Shown piece after piece: positions 11,701-24,512 of a DNA stretch of 64,000 bases. The stretch covers positions 5,772 through 69,771 of the forward strand of contig VYZB01000056.1 in NCBI GenBank assembly GCA_013397455.1, read 5' to 3'. Source of the DNA: Crotophaga sulcirostris (Eukaryota; Chordata; Aves; Cuculiformes; Crotophagidae). A program made the translations under genes and the position numbers. The notes under the pieces were generated by a model. It did not search any database. It worked only from the letters and a program-made list of their open reading frames with translations, and had not been told where the DNA came from. Position 1 is the stretch's first letter. Each line of letters begins with the position of its first letter.

Positions 11701-14496
11701 CTTTAGGAATAGTGACTTTTAGGCACCAAAAAAAAGAGAAACTGATACATTTTTAACTACAATGGTAGCTGTGCACACTGCATATTGAGTGGGCTTGGGA
11801 AACAGCATAAATGTTTCAAGATGACTGTTCCTTTACAAGGCACCAAAGATATCTTTTTATTAGAGCTCAGCTCTGATAAGGAAGAAAAAGGTAGAATTTC
11901 AGAGATAAATGCCTTTGTGCACAGAAAAATGGCAAAGTGAAAGAAAGAGAAATATTCACTAGAAAATATTTTCCTTCCTTTCCCTACTCAAATAGTTGGT
12001 TTTTTGGCAAAAATTGCACCCAACATGTTTTGACTGAAATGGAAATATTTCAGTCTGGAGAAAAGTCATTGCGATACTTCGTGGGAAGTGCTGTTTGGAA
12101 ACTTGGTGTCTTCAACCTATTCTCTCTCCAGCGTGACTCCTTGTTCTCACCAGCTCTCCTGCGGAGCACCACAGTCCTCTCTTACAGCCATGGAAGCTGT
12201 TCTGTCTTGTGGGAAATACACTCTGAAAGGAATTTAGTCCCCAGTGCACAATGGGAGTGTGGCATCGTAGCATCACCTATGCTGGAAATTCAGGGTAAAA
12301 CTATTGCTGTTTCAGGCATACAGATGCTTTACTGAAAGGAAGTATTTTTTTATCAAGAAAAGAGAAATTTGTTTTAAATTTTCCCCTTTAAGTGAGAAGT
12401 ATTTGAGGTGGGGATGGCTTCTCAGTGTTTGTGTGGCGCTTTGCACTGTGAAGGTCTGATGTTCATGGTGTCCCTGTAAGATACCCTGAGAATATACTGC
12501 AAGAAACCCCCATGCAGGTCTCATTCCATGTGTGAATGGGGAGAAGATAGCACTCCCAAAGAGACATCCAATTCTTCTCCCACCAAAGCTCGGAGAAACT
12601 GACAGCAGTTACCTCTATATCCTCCAAAAGTGCCACAGAGAACATGATGTGGCCTCATGCCATGGTGTGTCTCTCCTCCTTCTCCTTCACTGTAACTCAT
12701 AAGCATTCCCCTGGGTGGAAAAAAAAAAAAAAAAGAGGCTCTTTCTTGGGGGGAGGGAGGGTGATGGTGTTGGAGTTGAGGAAGAAGGAACCAGCCAATC
12801 CACGCAGTAGGCTCTCATTAGGGCAAGGTCCATGTGTCACATCCCTATGGCTTTTCTCCTTGAAAGGGAAACACGGTGGGGACGCAGCTTTGGGGTCTCA
12901 TGCTGGTACTACATCCATAAGGATCCCTGTGTGAAGGCAGAGCATGACAGGAGCAGGCAGCTCAAATTTGTGACCTGGTTCTGGCAAAACGCTACTTGGT
13001 CAGCCAGCCCAAATGGGTGGCAAGCCATCCTTCTGCAGGCCCAGTGGGGAGGAGCTGTTGGGCTTCCAGGGGAAGAAACCCCACCTTTGGAATAGTCTCT
13101 GCTTGGCAAGCTGTCAGTGCCCAGGGTTTGGAAAGCTTTCGTGGCACAGTGAGAGACACATTTATTTGGTTTTGAGCTCCTGGGTGAGTTTCCCCTGCAT
13201 TACAGCTTGGTTGCTGATGTTTCTGGCAGCCACCACACCAGTGGTTTGGATGAAAGCTCCCTGCTGTGAGTAGGTTTATGTAATTGGTATTGTTAAATTT
13301 TGCCAATAAGTTCTGAGTTGCTGCAGTGACAGACCCTCTCTAAGGGGCATAACCAGAGAATCAGTGCTCCTCCTCTACATGTAAGTGTTCAGGTGAGCCT
13401 GTTGACGGGATTTAAGGACCTGCCCTTGCTCCAGCATAATGATTTTGGGCAGGTAAGACAGCTTGATTCAATGGTTATAGCATCAAAGAAGAAAGCTTGT
13501 GTTGGAATCTGGGCTCTGGTTTGGTTTGTGGCTGCTCTGAGCCTGATGGTACTTGGTGAGACACTGCTGTATTGCCTGACCATTATGCATTTTAGGAAGT
13601 CCTTGTGTTCACAGAGCACTCGGCGCCTTAGAGATAGCCCAGGAGGAGGCTTGCACCTCACCTGAGGTCTCTGAGATCCCCCTACTCAGCTTCAGCTCTC
13701 TCTCCTGCAAAGCAGGAATAACCTTGTCCAGCTGTGTTACTGATGTGCTTGGAGAAATGTCTCCAAAACACTGTAGGCTCTTGTAAGAGAGGGGATTTCC
13801 AGCCGGTGTTGGCAAAGCATCCCTGTGTCAAACCAGATTTCAGAGCAAGGGGACAAACCTGACTTTCCATCAGTGCTCACCCTCCCAGACTGGCTCTGCC
13901 GAGGTTCGTGGCTCTGGCATGCTTCAGGTCTTGGTGATTTATTTATTTCTCTTTTCTGAGCACTCTGGAGTGGAACTTGTTCTCTGGTCCAGGGATGCCC
14001 CGATCAGGATGATCAAGCTGGCAGACCCTGGGGAAAAGGAATGGGGACAATGACTATAAGAGGGGAAAAACAAACCTAAATATTTAATTTACCTCCAAGT
14101 CTGCTTGGCAGAAATGAGGATTTTACTTACACGTGTGTGCACATCTACATATAAAATACAAGTAGTATATAATTTATAAATGCTATCATAGTGTGTAAAT
14201 ATAAATCTTGTGTATTTTGCTGTAACTACACATATCTGTTTGATGTGTGAGTGTAAAAGAGTGGCGGTGGAAAAGGCACAAATCTAGTGGGAAAGATACT
14301 GAAAGGAAAGTGAAACAGCAGAGTGCTGCATGGATGAAATGTGTTGGGCCTGCTGTCTCCTGGGAGGAATGTGTCTGCTTCCTGAAATTCTAAACAAATG
14401 CCATGACACTAATGTACTGCCTTCATTTATTAATCCACTGACCTATTTATTAATTGATTGGTTTTCTGCCTTGTTGTTTTGTTTCTTTGCTTTTAG

Positions 14497-14723
14497 TAAG
14501 GAGTATCCAGTTGTTCCCAGGAGCACAGTGAGACAAAAAGTGTCCTCAAATCACAGCCCCTTCAGTGGTGAGACCAGGGTTCTTTCTGCCTCCTCCAACC
14601 TGAGCTCCCAGTACCAGTGTGAGAACGGGGTGTCAAGCACCTCTCAGGACCTGCTACCGCCTGCCAACCCCTACCCGATCTCCCAGGAGCACAACCAGAT
14701 CTACCACTGCACCAAGAGGAAAG
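14497..14723 (+). CDS. TBX5: TBX5 exon 8: linker and start of nuclear localisation signal
   Basis: This 227-bp exon opens with T completing Ser252, reads [20 protein letters not shown] onward, and ends in TKRK plus one base (G) before the donor gtcagac. It corresponds to about human residues 252-327. The segment is Ser/Pro/Asn-rich and has no folded domain. The closing KRK is the start of the second TBX5 nuclear localisation signal (human about 325-340), which is therefore split by intron 8. The acceptor is preceded by a long T-rich tract (tttgtttctttgcttttag). The sequence differs from human by scattered conservative changes and no indel. Reading past the donor adds [12 protein letters not shown] before TAA at 14759-14761. 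Confidence 0.99.
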
Positions 14724-16299
14724 GTCAGACCTCGACTGTTCCTTGCTCAACACTTTCCTAACATGACTGTTGGTGTTGTTTTCTGATGTTTCTCCTTGCC
14801 CACGGGCTGGACAGCCCCATCCTACTTTATGATTACACTTGAGGATGAGCAAGGGATGAGGGCTGTGTGTTGGGAGGTGGGCAGCTCCCCCAGGCTGGGC
14901 TGGGAAACTTCTCTCAGTCTTAAACCCCATCTCTGCTGCTGGGTTGGGAGTGAGCTGTTTGGAGGAGTTACAGTACCCTTCACCCACATTGAATCCACAT
15001 TCAGTAAGATAGCTGGTGCCAGAGATAAAGATGACTTATCTGCCTCCATAGCCCCTCAGACAAGGTTAATCTCCAGGCAGAGATACCTTGACAGCTTGGA
15101 TTTTGCACAGTTTTCAACTAAGAGCCTCACAGTAGGGAGACAGTTGTCCATATGCAATAAGCAATTCCACTTAAAGTCTAATGAATGGGATGTAAGATTG
15201 AAAAATCATGATATCCATGTTCGTTCCCCTCTGGTGCAGCTGACCTGCTTTGACAGAGCTTGAGGGATCAAACTGTGAGGGAGCTACACTGACTGCTCAG
15301 CTTGTCCTGGCGTAAAGAGCTCCATGATGTTGATGTCAGGCAGGAGTGAGTGGTTTGCAGTCTCTCCCTTCCTCTCCCAAAGCAATGGGAACGCTTAGAG
15401 GCAAAAACCCTAGCAGGACTCAGATAGCAAAAGCCTCAGATCAGCTCTGCCACAGACACTCAGAAGAAAATAGGGCATTTCCAGGGCTGAATGCAATCCT
15501 ATGGGGTGGACAGGAGATGGTTACTGCCTAACCCCATTCCCCTTTCTCAGGGTGTTGTCTACATTGCATGGGAAAAGCTAACAGAAGTCAGCATGCACCA
15601 TGGCATTTGAATACACCAATAATTTCTCCAGCCTGGTAGTCTCTCCCCACTGCTGTTCCCTTCCTGCTTCCCTGCAGTCCTATCAGTCCGCCACATGTCA
15701 TTGTTTTTAGTAACATAACCCCTGGGGCACTGGCATGTGCAGCGTAGACACACAGTCTAAGGTAGTGGATGCTGGGAAGTGCTGGCGGATGAGGCAGGAG
15801 GGCAGTGGAAATACTTCTCACTTCCTTGGTGAATCTGCTGGATGTTGTAAGAGCACATGTCTGGTGTACCAATATATATGCAAAACAAAAAAAAGTTGAT
15901 AAATCTTAATATTTTCCTGATGTGGAAAATGTTGGAAAACAGAGGTATTATTTTCTGATCCCTCCAGTTGACCAGATGACCTTTGTGCTCATACAGAGTG
16001 CATCAAAACTGTGAATGCAAATGGTGATGCTAGACTTAAGCTGGATGTAAGGTAGGGAATAAGGATGTGGATTGCCAGAGTGTACCCTAAGGTCAGAGGT
16101 GGGTTGTGTGACTCTTGCTACCCTGTGCTGGTGTGAGGCTTTGGGACACAGCCGGGCTGCTGCAGAGCCCCTCTGTTGGTGATGGAAAGGCAGGTCATGT
16201 TGGTGTTTGGTGTCCCTCAGCCTGGGATCCATTCTGTGTGCTCCTTTGCCCTGGGAGCTGAGCTTTCATCGTTCCTCTTCCCCTTTGCAAAAACTAACC

Positions 16300-16720
16300 A
16301 AAACAGCCTGGCCCAAATGTCCTTCGGACAATCTCCGACTGCTGCGTGTCCCCGCACCATAGGGCAATTAATCACTTGCCTTCACATTGTGTTGTGATAA
16401 GGAATCAACAGAGCTTTCCTTCCAGTTTTGGGATTCCCACTAAGTGGTGTCTCCATGGGTGGTTTCCCTCAATCCCCCAATTATCTCACTTCCTCTTATT
16501 GTCACAAAAGAAACTCCTATCTGCCCTGTAATAAGCTCCCCAGCCCCTTTTTGGCCTGCGTGGCCCTTGTGAAAGTGCAGGAGACTGGCAAAGCGGGGTC
16601 CTTGTCTATACGGCCGATGGCCCCTCATTATCTCTACGATGGCTTGAGTGGCACAAGCAGTTAAAGGCCTTTTTATCAAAGCCGCCAAATGCTTTAATCA
16701 AAGAGAAGCAGTGTCCTGCC
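16300..16720. promoter_or_regulatory. Candidate intronic enhancer with TCF, GATA and NKX-like sites
   Basis: Sites seen are GATA-type TGATAA (16395-16400, followed by GG), TTATCT (16628-16633) and TTATCA (16673-16678); an NKX2-5-like TTGAGTG (16644-16650); and two identical TCF/LEF cores ATCAAAG in the same orientation at 16675-16681 and 16697-16703, 22 bp apart. SOX-like ATTGTG and ATTGTC also occur. Wnt/TCF, GATA4 and NKX2-5 are established inputs to heart and limb genes. Enhancer function here is inferred; conservation would be the deciding test. Confidence 0.4.
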
Positions 16721-19700
16721 CGATACCACCAGCCTCTTCCACGAAGCTGTACATCTCAGGAGCCTAAGTCTCTGCTTTCCTCCCTGTGCCTTTTTCCCCC
16801 TCCCCATGCATCCAGTAAATCGAAAACAGCCACCAGGGCTTACAGAAAAGAAACACAAAGTTAATGGGAAACAGAGGGCCAACATAAGCTGCCAAGCAGC
16901 TATTTGCAAAGTGACATTAATTTAAAAAAAAGTCACTAGAGATGAACAATTCTGTTTGGATAAATCAGAACGTGATCCAAGGTTTTGTCTCAAACTCAGA
17001 TTGAGTGTGGCATTTTTGTCTAGAACAAAGCAAGGATCTTTATTGAACTTGGGAAAATAAGCTTACCTATAATATTCCTCTTTTTCTTCCTTTTCTAGCC
17101 TCTCATTTCTAAGTGCAATATTAAGGTTTCCCTCACAGTTCTCCCCTTTCCTACTTTCATCTTTTTCTGCATAACTTCTAACAAGCCTCATCATCTACGA
17201 AAAAAGGAATCTGCTCACTCCTAATGCCCTTCTGTGTTCTGGACTTGAAGTTTTATTGATTTCATTGGAACACCAGCTCCTCAAACATTGACTCCTTCGC
17301 AATCAGTTTAGGATTTATCTCAAGCAGATTATTTCCTTTTCTCAAGGCTGTGGTTATGGATGAGGGCTCCCAGGGGCAGTGGGCAATTTGACTGGGTTTG
17401 AGACCAGCTGGTGTCTGTATCTTCTGTAACAAATGCCACCACTGTTTTCCAGGATAGTCTCTCAGATACTGCTCCCTCTAGCTTTGACATCTTGTGACGT
17501 TTCTCTGCATCCTCTTCAATCAGGAGGTCAAGCCTTGGTTTAGGGTCAGTTAAGACTAGGTCTATATTGGAGCACCTTATTCAACTTCTACTTCCTTGGT
17601 GACCTAAGACAAAGATTTAGCTCTGTGGTTGACAGTGTTGCTCTTAGCTGTCAAGTCAAGATGGATTCACTCTGGAGATCTGATATGGAGTTACATTAGG
17701 AGAGAGCAGCAGGGCTGTGAGGGGATGTTATCTCTGAAGGCTCCTCTGTTCCAGGGAGATGATGCTCTTCTGGGTGAGGAGGAAAGGAAAGACACATCCC
17801 AGAGCCCCAAATCTGGCAATTCCTGGTGTGCGGGTGGGAGTCTGGGGTCACAGCATTGGGAATGACCCCAGCATGATGTAACGGAGTCACTGCTCCAGGC
17901 ACCTTCTGAACGTTCTGAAGGCTGGGGAATGGCAGTCCTCAAGGCAAGAATCATCCTGTGTTGTATCCCAGCCCAACACTGAGATTGCTTGTGGCATTTC
18001 ACAAAGATACTAGCCTAGAGAAGATGGATTAACTCAAATCCTGTATCCTATCAGAGAGTGGCCTCAGTTCTTGGTATGGATTTTTAGGCTGCAACAAAGA
18101 CCAGTTAGAGTTTTGCCTTTTTTTTTTTTTTTTCTGGTTGTTCTCCACCTCTTCATGCTGTCATTGTTGTGCTTGGAGAAATCCAAAAGGACTTACCAGC
18201 AGGCAGCTTGCTTTCTGTCTTTCATTTTAGCCCCTCCTCACAGTTAGGACATCGGACCTTCTTTTCTCTTGTGTTATCCTCACCCTCAGACTTTGTGTGA
18301 ACTAAAAAACCGTCTCCCTAAACCTCTGCTCCCTCCCAGCCTTACACAATCTCGACCACTTGGCAGATTTCTGGGATGCTTGTGATGCTGAACAGGAGGC
18401 AACTGGAACAGCCTCTCCCTGGGGAGGTTATGAAAGTTGTCATGTTGGCACTCTGAGGGAGAAAAGGGATGTGGTGGAATCCACTGGCTTCAACCAGTGA
18501 GGACTGTATCCTTCTGCCACCTATCTTGGACATGACCATGCCCATGGGCAATAATATATCTTTCATCTCCTTCCTGCTCTGCTGAGGTCAGTGGAGATAC
18601 AACAATGCCTTTCTCCCTTCTCATCAAGAGCAGGCACTGTTAGGGAGGATAGACCTCTTTGTCAATTGAACTGATTTCTCTCACCTACCACCCAGCTTTT
18701 CTTTCACTCAAAGAATCCGTAGGACAACAATCAGGTATGGGATGTCTTCTTGGAGGACGTTCTGCTCGTCCTGCGGATATTAGGAGGTGCAATGAGTTGG
18801 CCAAGGCTTGAGCTATACTGCATCCAGAGGTGTTTTCAACTTGAGTGGAGAGGAGGAGCCCACAGCAAGGTGGCTGCTGCAGCACAGAGGATGAAGAACA
18901 ACCTGCCTGCACAGTGGGGAGATATTCAGGGGGTGGTGTGCACCCAACTTCTACTGTGCAGCCACAATACTTGTGGCACTGTAGTTTCAGCAGCTTCATG
19001 TAAGCACCCATTTCTCCCATCAGGAGGTACCTTCTGTGTCTCTGCAGGCAGTGCTAGCAACTCGCTGCATCCAAAAGAGGTTCCAGCTTTTGGTCTTGGA
19101 TTGTCTCTGCCTTGCAACCCTTTCTGTCCTGTTCCCCTGCAATGCGACAAAGTGTATCACAAACTCTACAATTGCTGAAATAACCAGCGTGTCTTAGCTT
19201 TCATGTCCCAGGATGAATATCTTGTTTGCCCTTTAGTGATGTTAATTTTATTTGAATCTGTCTTTCTTTTGTTCTTTGACAGCCTTTGTCAGTCTTGCAT
19301 CCTGGTATTGGCTATTCAGGCTCATGTTAGATTCATACTAGAAATCAGACTGGATAAAATGACAGTGTTAGTGACAATCACCCATTGTGTCTCCCTCACA
19401 AAGTCAGGATGAACCTACTGTAATGTCCTGGAAATGTGGATGAGCTTTGAAAATTAAAACAGTTGGGTCCCGTTCTTCATTGTCTTCTATCCCAGGGAGC
19501 TGATTGTCATGAATTGGAAGGGAGCTTTCCTAATTTACACCAGGGAAAGAGGTGGGCCTAGTGCACCCTGAAGTCCAGAGATTTTACATGTTTGCATTTC
19601 ATTCTGGATCACCCTAATCTTGGAATGGGAAAATTCCATTTAAAAAGCCATTTGTGTGGTATTTACAACCCAGCTGGAAGTAGTAAATACTGGAAATCTT

Positions 19701-21233
19701 GGAACTGCTTATGCTCTCGCTCAAGCTCCTTCATTAGATAGACCATCAAATTCCCTGTGAGAGAGCCAGTTTCCACCCCATTCTGCAGGCTCCGTTTTCC
19801 TTGGATCCACTTCGGAGCCGCTTCTCCCAAGTGCTGGCAGCTTCCCCTGCTTGGCAGAACCTTTTGCTTTTTGAGGTTTGTGCAGTATCGAGAGGCTGGT
19901 CACAAGAGCCAATTGCCACCCATGGCTTCCAAGAATAGAATTAAAAATGGAGGATGGTCAGCATCTCCCAGAGGTGCCCAGCATCTCCTAGGGTTCAGTG
20001 CCAGCAGGAAAAGGACAATGAAGCGCCATCAAGGAACGAAGATCAAGAAACAAACCCAGAGCAGACCAGACAGTTCTTTCCTGTGTCCTGCTTACACTGA
20101 TGCTCAGAAGGTGAGAGAATATTCAGGAAGAGGATTATGGCCTTGGGACACACTACGCAGGCTCCAGAGCAGGTGGAGATTACTCTAAACTGCAGTTTTC
20201 AGCATTGCATGAGAGCTCTGTTTGACTTGTCCTCCTTTTGCCATTGTCTTACTTGAAGGTATCCTCTTCCCACCCCCAGATCTGCACCACACACAGTGGG
20301 GTTGCACTTCACCTGCTCTGCTCTCCTCTGTGAGAAGTGGTGGGACAATGCCAGATCAGAGTAGAGAGTCTGGACCAGTGCAAATTCATCAACTGGCACC
20401 AACTGAGGATCTCTGGTCTGCATCTGATAATGAAGATGAACTGTTCTCTTCCATCTCCAGCACCTTGAGGTTACATAGATGGGAAACGCATCAGGAAGAG
20501 GGGTCAGAGGGCAGGCAGAAGTCATTTGGATACGGTGTAATCCTTCATTACCCGCTGTATCCTCTTTGGAGATGGGTACAGTGTCCTTAAACATCTTAAA
20601 ATCTGGAGTAATGATGCTCTTTCCACATATGACATCACTGAACCTGGCTTTAGAGAGGCCAGCAGAGAGATTGCGAGAGTTTACAGGAGAGGGCACGTAT
20701 AGGGTTTCCACTGCAACTCTGGTTGTTTTTGTTTTTCTTGCTTCACCTGTGATGAATTTTGGAAGTGAATCCCTAACTGTGGCTCCGCCTGGCTCAGCTG
20801 TGGCAGGCAGCAAAACGTCTGGGCTAAATGGAAAAATCAGCAACCTCAGGTTGTAAGGCAGGCACATTTTTACACAACGGAAAAACAGACTTTGACTGTT
20901 TTGTGTTGTATATTTAAAAAAATAAAAATAAAATAAACAGTCAAACCCCAAGCCAATGATTTCTAATGCCAGCAGAGTAATGCGGTTTGATGCCGAAAAC
21001 TTTATTAGCAGAACAATGCTTCATTTTACAAGACATTGTTTTTCCACACTAGTGCTCTTATTACTCAGTGGTGGGTTAGGGATCCAAAACTCTTAGGCTG
21101 TCTGTAAAAGCTAGAGCTCAGGCTGTCCTGCCAGATGTACCTATTGACAGAGCTGTTTTCAGGAGGGAGCTTAGACCTGTGTTTCCAGCTTTTGTCTTTC
21201 AGGGAACTACCTCCTCTCCACGATTCCTATATA

Positions 21234-21330
21234 GTATCATAGAATGTCCTGAGTTGGACAAGGATCATTCAGTCCAACTCCTGTCCCTGCTTAGAACAGC
21301 CCCAACATTACTTGATCAGGATTCAGGAGA
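21234..21330 (-). repeat. CR1 LINE 3'-end fragment, short
   Basis: The stretch 'atcatagaatgtcctgagtt' followed by 'ggatcattcagtccaactcc' matches the 3' end of a CR1 subfamily of the 'gagttggacttgatgatcc' type, in antisense to TBX5. It is decayed and truncated after about 100 bp. The inner boundary is uncertain. Confidence 0.75.
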
Positions 21331-22033
21331 CCTGACACACTTTTGCATCTCTCTGCTTACTGTTTCAACTCTTTTAAAGATGTGATTGCATTGCTTGTTT
21401 ACCCCATTCTACTTTCTGTCTCGACTTAAGAGAAGGCAGAGGAGGAAGATAACTCATTTATCAGGGCTCTGTATTGCTGGGATAAAGGAGTAAAGTTTTG
21501 CTGTTGTCAGGAAGAAAGCATGAAATGGGACTGTGGCTTTCCAGCTGAATTTATGGCAGCTTCTATTACGAAGTCAAAGGACACTGAGGGGAAAGTCCAC
21601 GTGGTGTGGTGACCTATGTACCTGATGTTTGATGCGGTCGTCAGGCCAAGAAAAGTAACAGCAGCAGTTCTTCCAGATGGACTTGGTAGACATCTGAGTG
21701 GGAGTAATGGATTATTTTACATGCAGAGTGGGTGCAGCTTCCAGGAGAAAACACATGGCTGTTTATCACAATAAGTGTATAAGCATGTGCATGTTTATGA
21801 GAAAAAAAAGGTGCCGGCACTGCCCATCTGCACCTCTTTGAAGGTGAGACATAGGCACTCATGTTGGAGCAGCCCAGCAGCCACACCTGTGTTTTGGCAA
21901 GTTCTTCTTGGGGGTAGATGCTTCTAGTCCTTGTTTTTGTGGAACTGTGAAGTCTTTTTGCTTTGTATTTTGGGGGTGAAAAGAATTGTAGCTCAAAACA
22001 CATTGGTTGAGAAAATTTAAAAAGGGCCATTTC

Positions 22034-22262
22034 TTAGAATCACAGGATTGTTAAGATTGGAAAAGACCTCTAAGATCATCAAGTCCAACCATGAACACAA
22101 CACCAACATGCTTACTAAACCATGTCCTGAAGACCTATATATAGATGTTTTTGACCATCTCCAGGGATGGTGACTCCCTTATTTCCATGGGAAGTCTGGT
22201 CCAATGCTTTACTGCTCTGTCAGTAAAGAAGTATTCTTTCAAATTTTACCCCTGTTGAACGA
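22034..22262 (-). repeat. CR1 LINE 3'-end fragment
   Basis: Begins 'agaatcacaggattgttaag' and continues with 'aaaagacctctaagatcat', 'actaaaccatgtcctgaag' and 'ccagggatggtgactccc', all typical of a CR1-Y-like 3' region read on the minus strand. It is 5'-truncated and carries no coding capacity. It lies in intron 8, about 1 kb before the last exon. Confidence 0.88.
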
Positions 22263-23279
22263 GGGCAGCCAAGAGGGCTTGAAGTGAACTGGGATATTTT
22301 TCTGTCTGCATCAGAAGTCTTGTTCTTGAAGCAGCACCAAAGTTACTCTGAGTCTGAACGAGCTCCACTTCCCTTGCCTTGCTGTCCTTAAAATCTCTTG
22401 GTGAAGTGCTTGTCCCTGGGAATTTTGTCATCCATTCCAGCAGAGCTGGATTTCATTTGAAGACCCTGAGAATGAGTAAATAAGTGCATATTCATTTATT
22501 CATTTTGCTTCACCCTAGAGATTTCACCTAAATTGTTTATCTCCTTCCCTCTGTTGGCCCAGGATGCTGCAGGAAACAAAGGGCTCTGCAAGCTGTGCCT
22601 TGTTGTTTCAAGCTGTGAAATTTACTTTTCTTTTCTTGTTACGCTTGGCTCCAGCACATAGCACACAGCCCTGCATGGATTTATGTGCCCAACCTTGGCA
22701 CAGCTAAAGACCAGGGCTGTAAAACTCCGGATCTGATTGTTTCAACTGTGTCATCGCCAGTGCTCTCCTGAGGGGATTTTTATTGTGATCTCCATTTTTG
22801 TCTCATTTATCGCAAAAACATATCATTGTAAAGGCTTTTAGCTAACAGCATCAGCTCTGAGCCTCTCAGCTGGGAGTGGGGATGTCTGTTAGGTGCATTG
22901 TGTTCCTCCTCTGGTCAAAGTGCTGGCAGCAGAAAGGAAGAGAGGAGCTTATTGGGACAGGGGTGTGCGTGGGGTATCACCAAGGAAACAAAGCCTCAGG
23001 ATCCCTCCAGATCCCTCTTATAGCCTTGACTTTCCTCCCAGAGTTCCTAGTTAATCCCTCCCCTAGTCTGTCAGACAGGGCCAAGTGCAAGACTTTGCTT
23101 CAGCAGGATGGATTCAGATTCCAAGGAAGGGATCTGGATTTACACTGACATAACTGAGAGAAGTGTCTGGATTAGCTCTGTGCAAACTCTATCCTTGTTA
23201 AAACAAGGATCGTGGAGAGGGAGGTTCAGCTGAGGGCATGGTATTGTTGTTTGCTACCAGGAGTTTTCTCTTCCAACAG

Positions 23280-23863
23280 ATGAGGAATGTTCCACCACCG
23301 AGCATCCCTACAAGAAACCCTACATGGAAACTTCTCCGGCAGAAGAGGATCCTTTCTACAGATCCAGTTACCCGCAGCAGCAGGGACTGAACACTTCATA
23401 CAGGACTGAATCAGCCCAGCGTCAAGCATGTATGTATGCCAGCTCTGCTCCCCCTACGGACCCCGTGCCCAGCCTAGAAGACATCAGCTGTAACACATGG
23501 CCGAGCGTGCCATCCTACAGCAGTTGCACAGTGTCTGCCATGCAGTCAATGGACAGGTTACCCTACCAGCATTTCTCTGCCCACTTCACTTCGGGGCCGC
23601 TGATGCCCCGGCTCAGCAGCGTGGGCAACCATACCTCCCCCCAAATAGGAGACACCCATAGCATGTTTCAGCACCAAACCTCGGTTTCTCACCAACCCAT
23701 CGTCCGGCAGTGTGGACCTCAAACTGGCATCCAGTCCCCTCCCAGCAGCTTACAGCCCGCAGAGTTCCTGTATTCCCACGGTGTGCCTCGAACCCTTTCG
23801 CCCCACCAGTACCACTCGGTCCACGGTGTGGGCATGGTGCCAGAGTGGAGCGAGAACAGCTAA
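23280..23863 (+). CDS. TBX5: TBX5 last coding exon: transactivation tail
   Basis: The 584-bp coding part completes an Asp codon with the exon 8 G and then reads [19 protein letters not shown] onward to the terminal VPEWSENS and TAA at 23861-23863. It corresponds to human residues about 328-518. It carries the basic second half of the nuclear localisation signal (YKK), the mapped activation region (human about 339-379), and a Ser/Pro/Gln/Tyr-rich disordered tail. It is 9 bp longer than I recall for human: two codons more at GDTHSMFQ and one more at SPPSSLQP. If the unseen N-terminal part equals the human length, the protein would be 521 residues. The acceptor is ttccaacag|at. No frameshift or premature stop is present. 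Confidence 0.99.
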
Positions 23864-23953
23864 CAAGGCGGTCAGGAAAGTGCAAGAGCCTTAGGCATTG
23901 GAAAAAAAAAAAAAAAGAAATGGAAAAGAAAAAGGAAAAAATATCCCGTCGAT

Positions 23954-23959
23954 AATAAA
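23954..23959 (+). promoter_or_regulatory. TBX5: Proximal AATAAA poly(A) signal candidate
   Basis: AATAAA lies 91 bases after the stop codon. The sequence after it has little GU- or U-rich character, so it is a weak candidate that would yield a very short 3' UTR lacking the let-7 match and the hairpin. Confidence 0.3.
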
Positions 23960-24330
23960 AGCAAGAGTATTTTGCAAGACTCCTTTAACTGAATGTTCAC
24001 TGGTAGCACTCGAGAGGGACGGACACTGACTGAAACCACAGATGAAGTAGTCATCGGCCTCGGTGTGACTTGCCCCCCCTCTTTTTCTTTTGTTTTAAAA
24101 GAAAAAATCAACAGTTCGGCACACTTTGCCCCTACCACCTTCCCCACCCAGTTTGTGTTGCTGCCACCACCAGCCCTGTGCCCTCATCCTCCCCTTTACC
24201 CTCCTGCTCTTTTTGTTCTCCAAGGGACACCAAACTCCTGCTGCCTTTCTCAACACAGTCAGAGTGCTTGAACGAAAACAAATAGGATGTTACTTTTTTT
24301 TTTGTGGTGATGATGTTGACAATGTTATAT

Positions 24331-24336
24331 AATAAA
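24331..24336 (+). promoter_or_regulatory. TBX5: Internal AATAAA poly(A) signal candidate
   Basis: AATAAA sits in an AT-rich run (aataaataataatatata) followed by a T-rich stretch at 24352-24366. It could support an alternative 3' end near 24.36 kb, but AT-rich context makes chance occurrence likely. Confidence 0.35.
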
Positions 24337-24512
24337 TAATAATATATATATTTTTTTCTTTCAATTTCCTCAAAAAAAAAGACACCAGCCCTTTTTACAG
24401 AGGGTGGATTTTGGAGTGGTGTTTCTTTTTTTTTTAATTCTCATTAGTGTTATCATTGTTACTTTTCAACAGAAAGAGGTTTTACGAACCCGCGAAGAAG
24501 AAAAGCAGGTAC

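Larger units (their letters stand above)
14724..23279 (+). other. TBX5: TBX5 intron 8, non-coding
   Basis: An intron of about 8.56 kb from donor gtcaga to acceptor ttccaacag. It contains a motif-dense island at 16300-16720, a T-run near 18120-18133, an unusually open region at about 20200-20950, and two antisense CR1 fragments (21234-21330 and 22034-22262). No other exon is convincing; the many frames of 60-155 codons lack similarity I can recognise. Confidence 0.9.

Noticed and set aside
20199..20951. 250-codon antisense open frame as a new gene
   Set aside because: No recognisable domain, start in T-rich low-complexity DNA, overlapping open frames on the other strand, and location inside an intron. 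Kept only as an observation.
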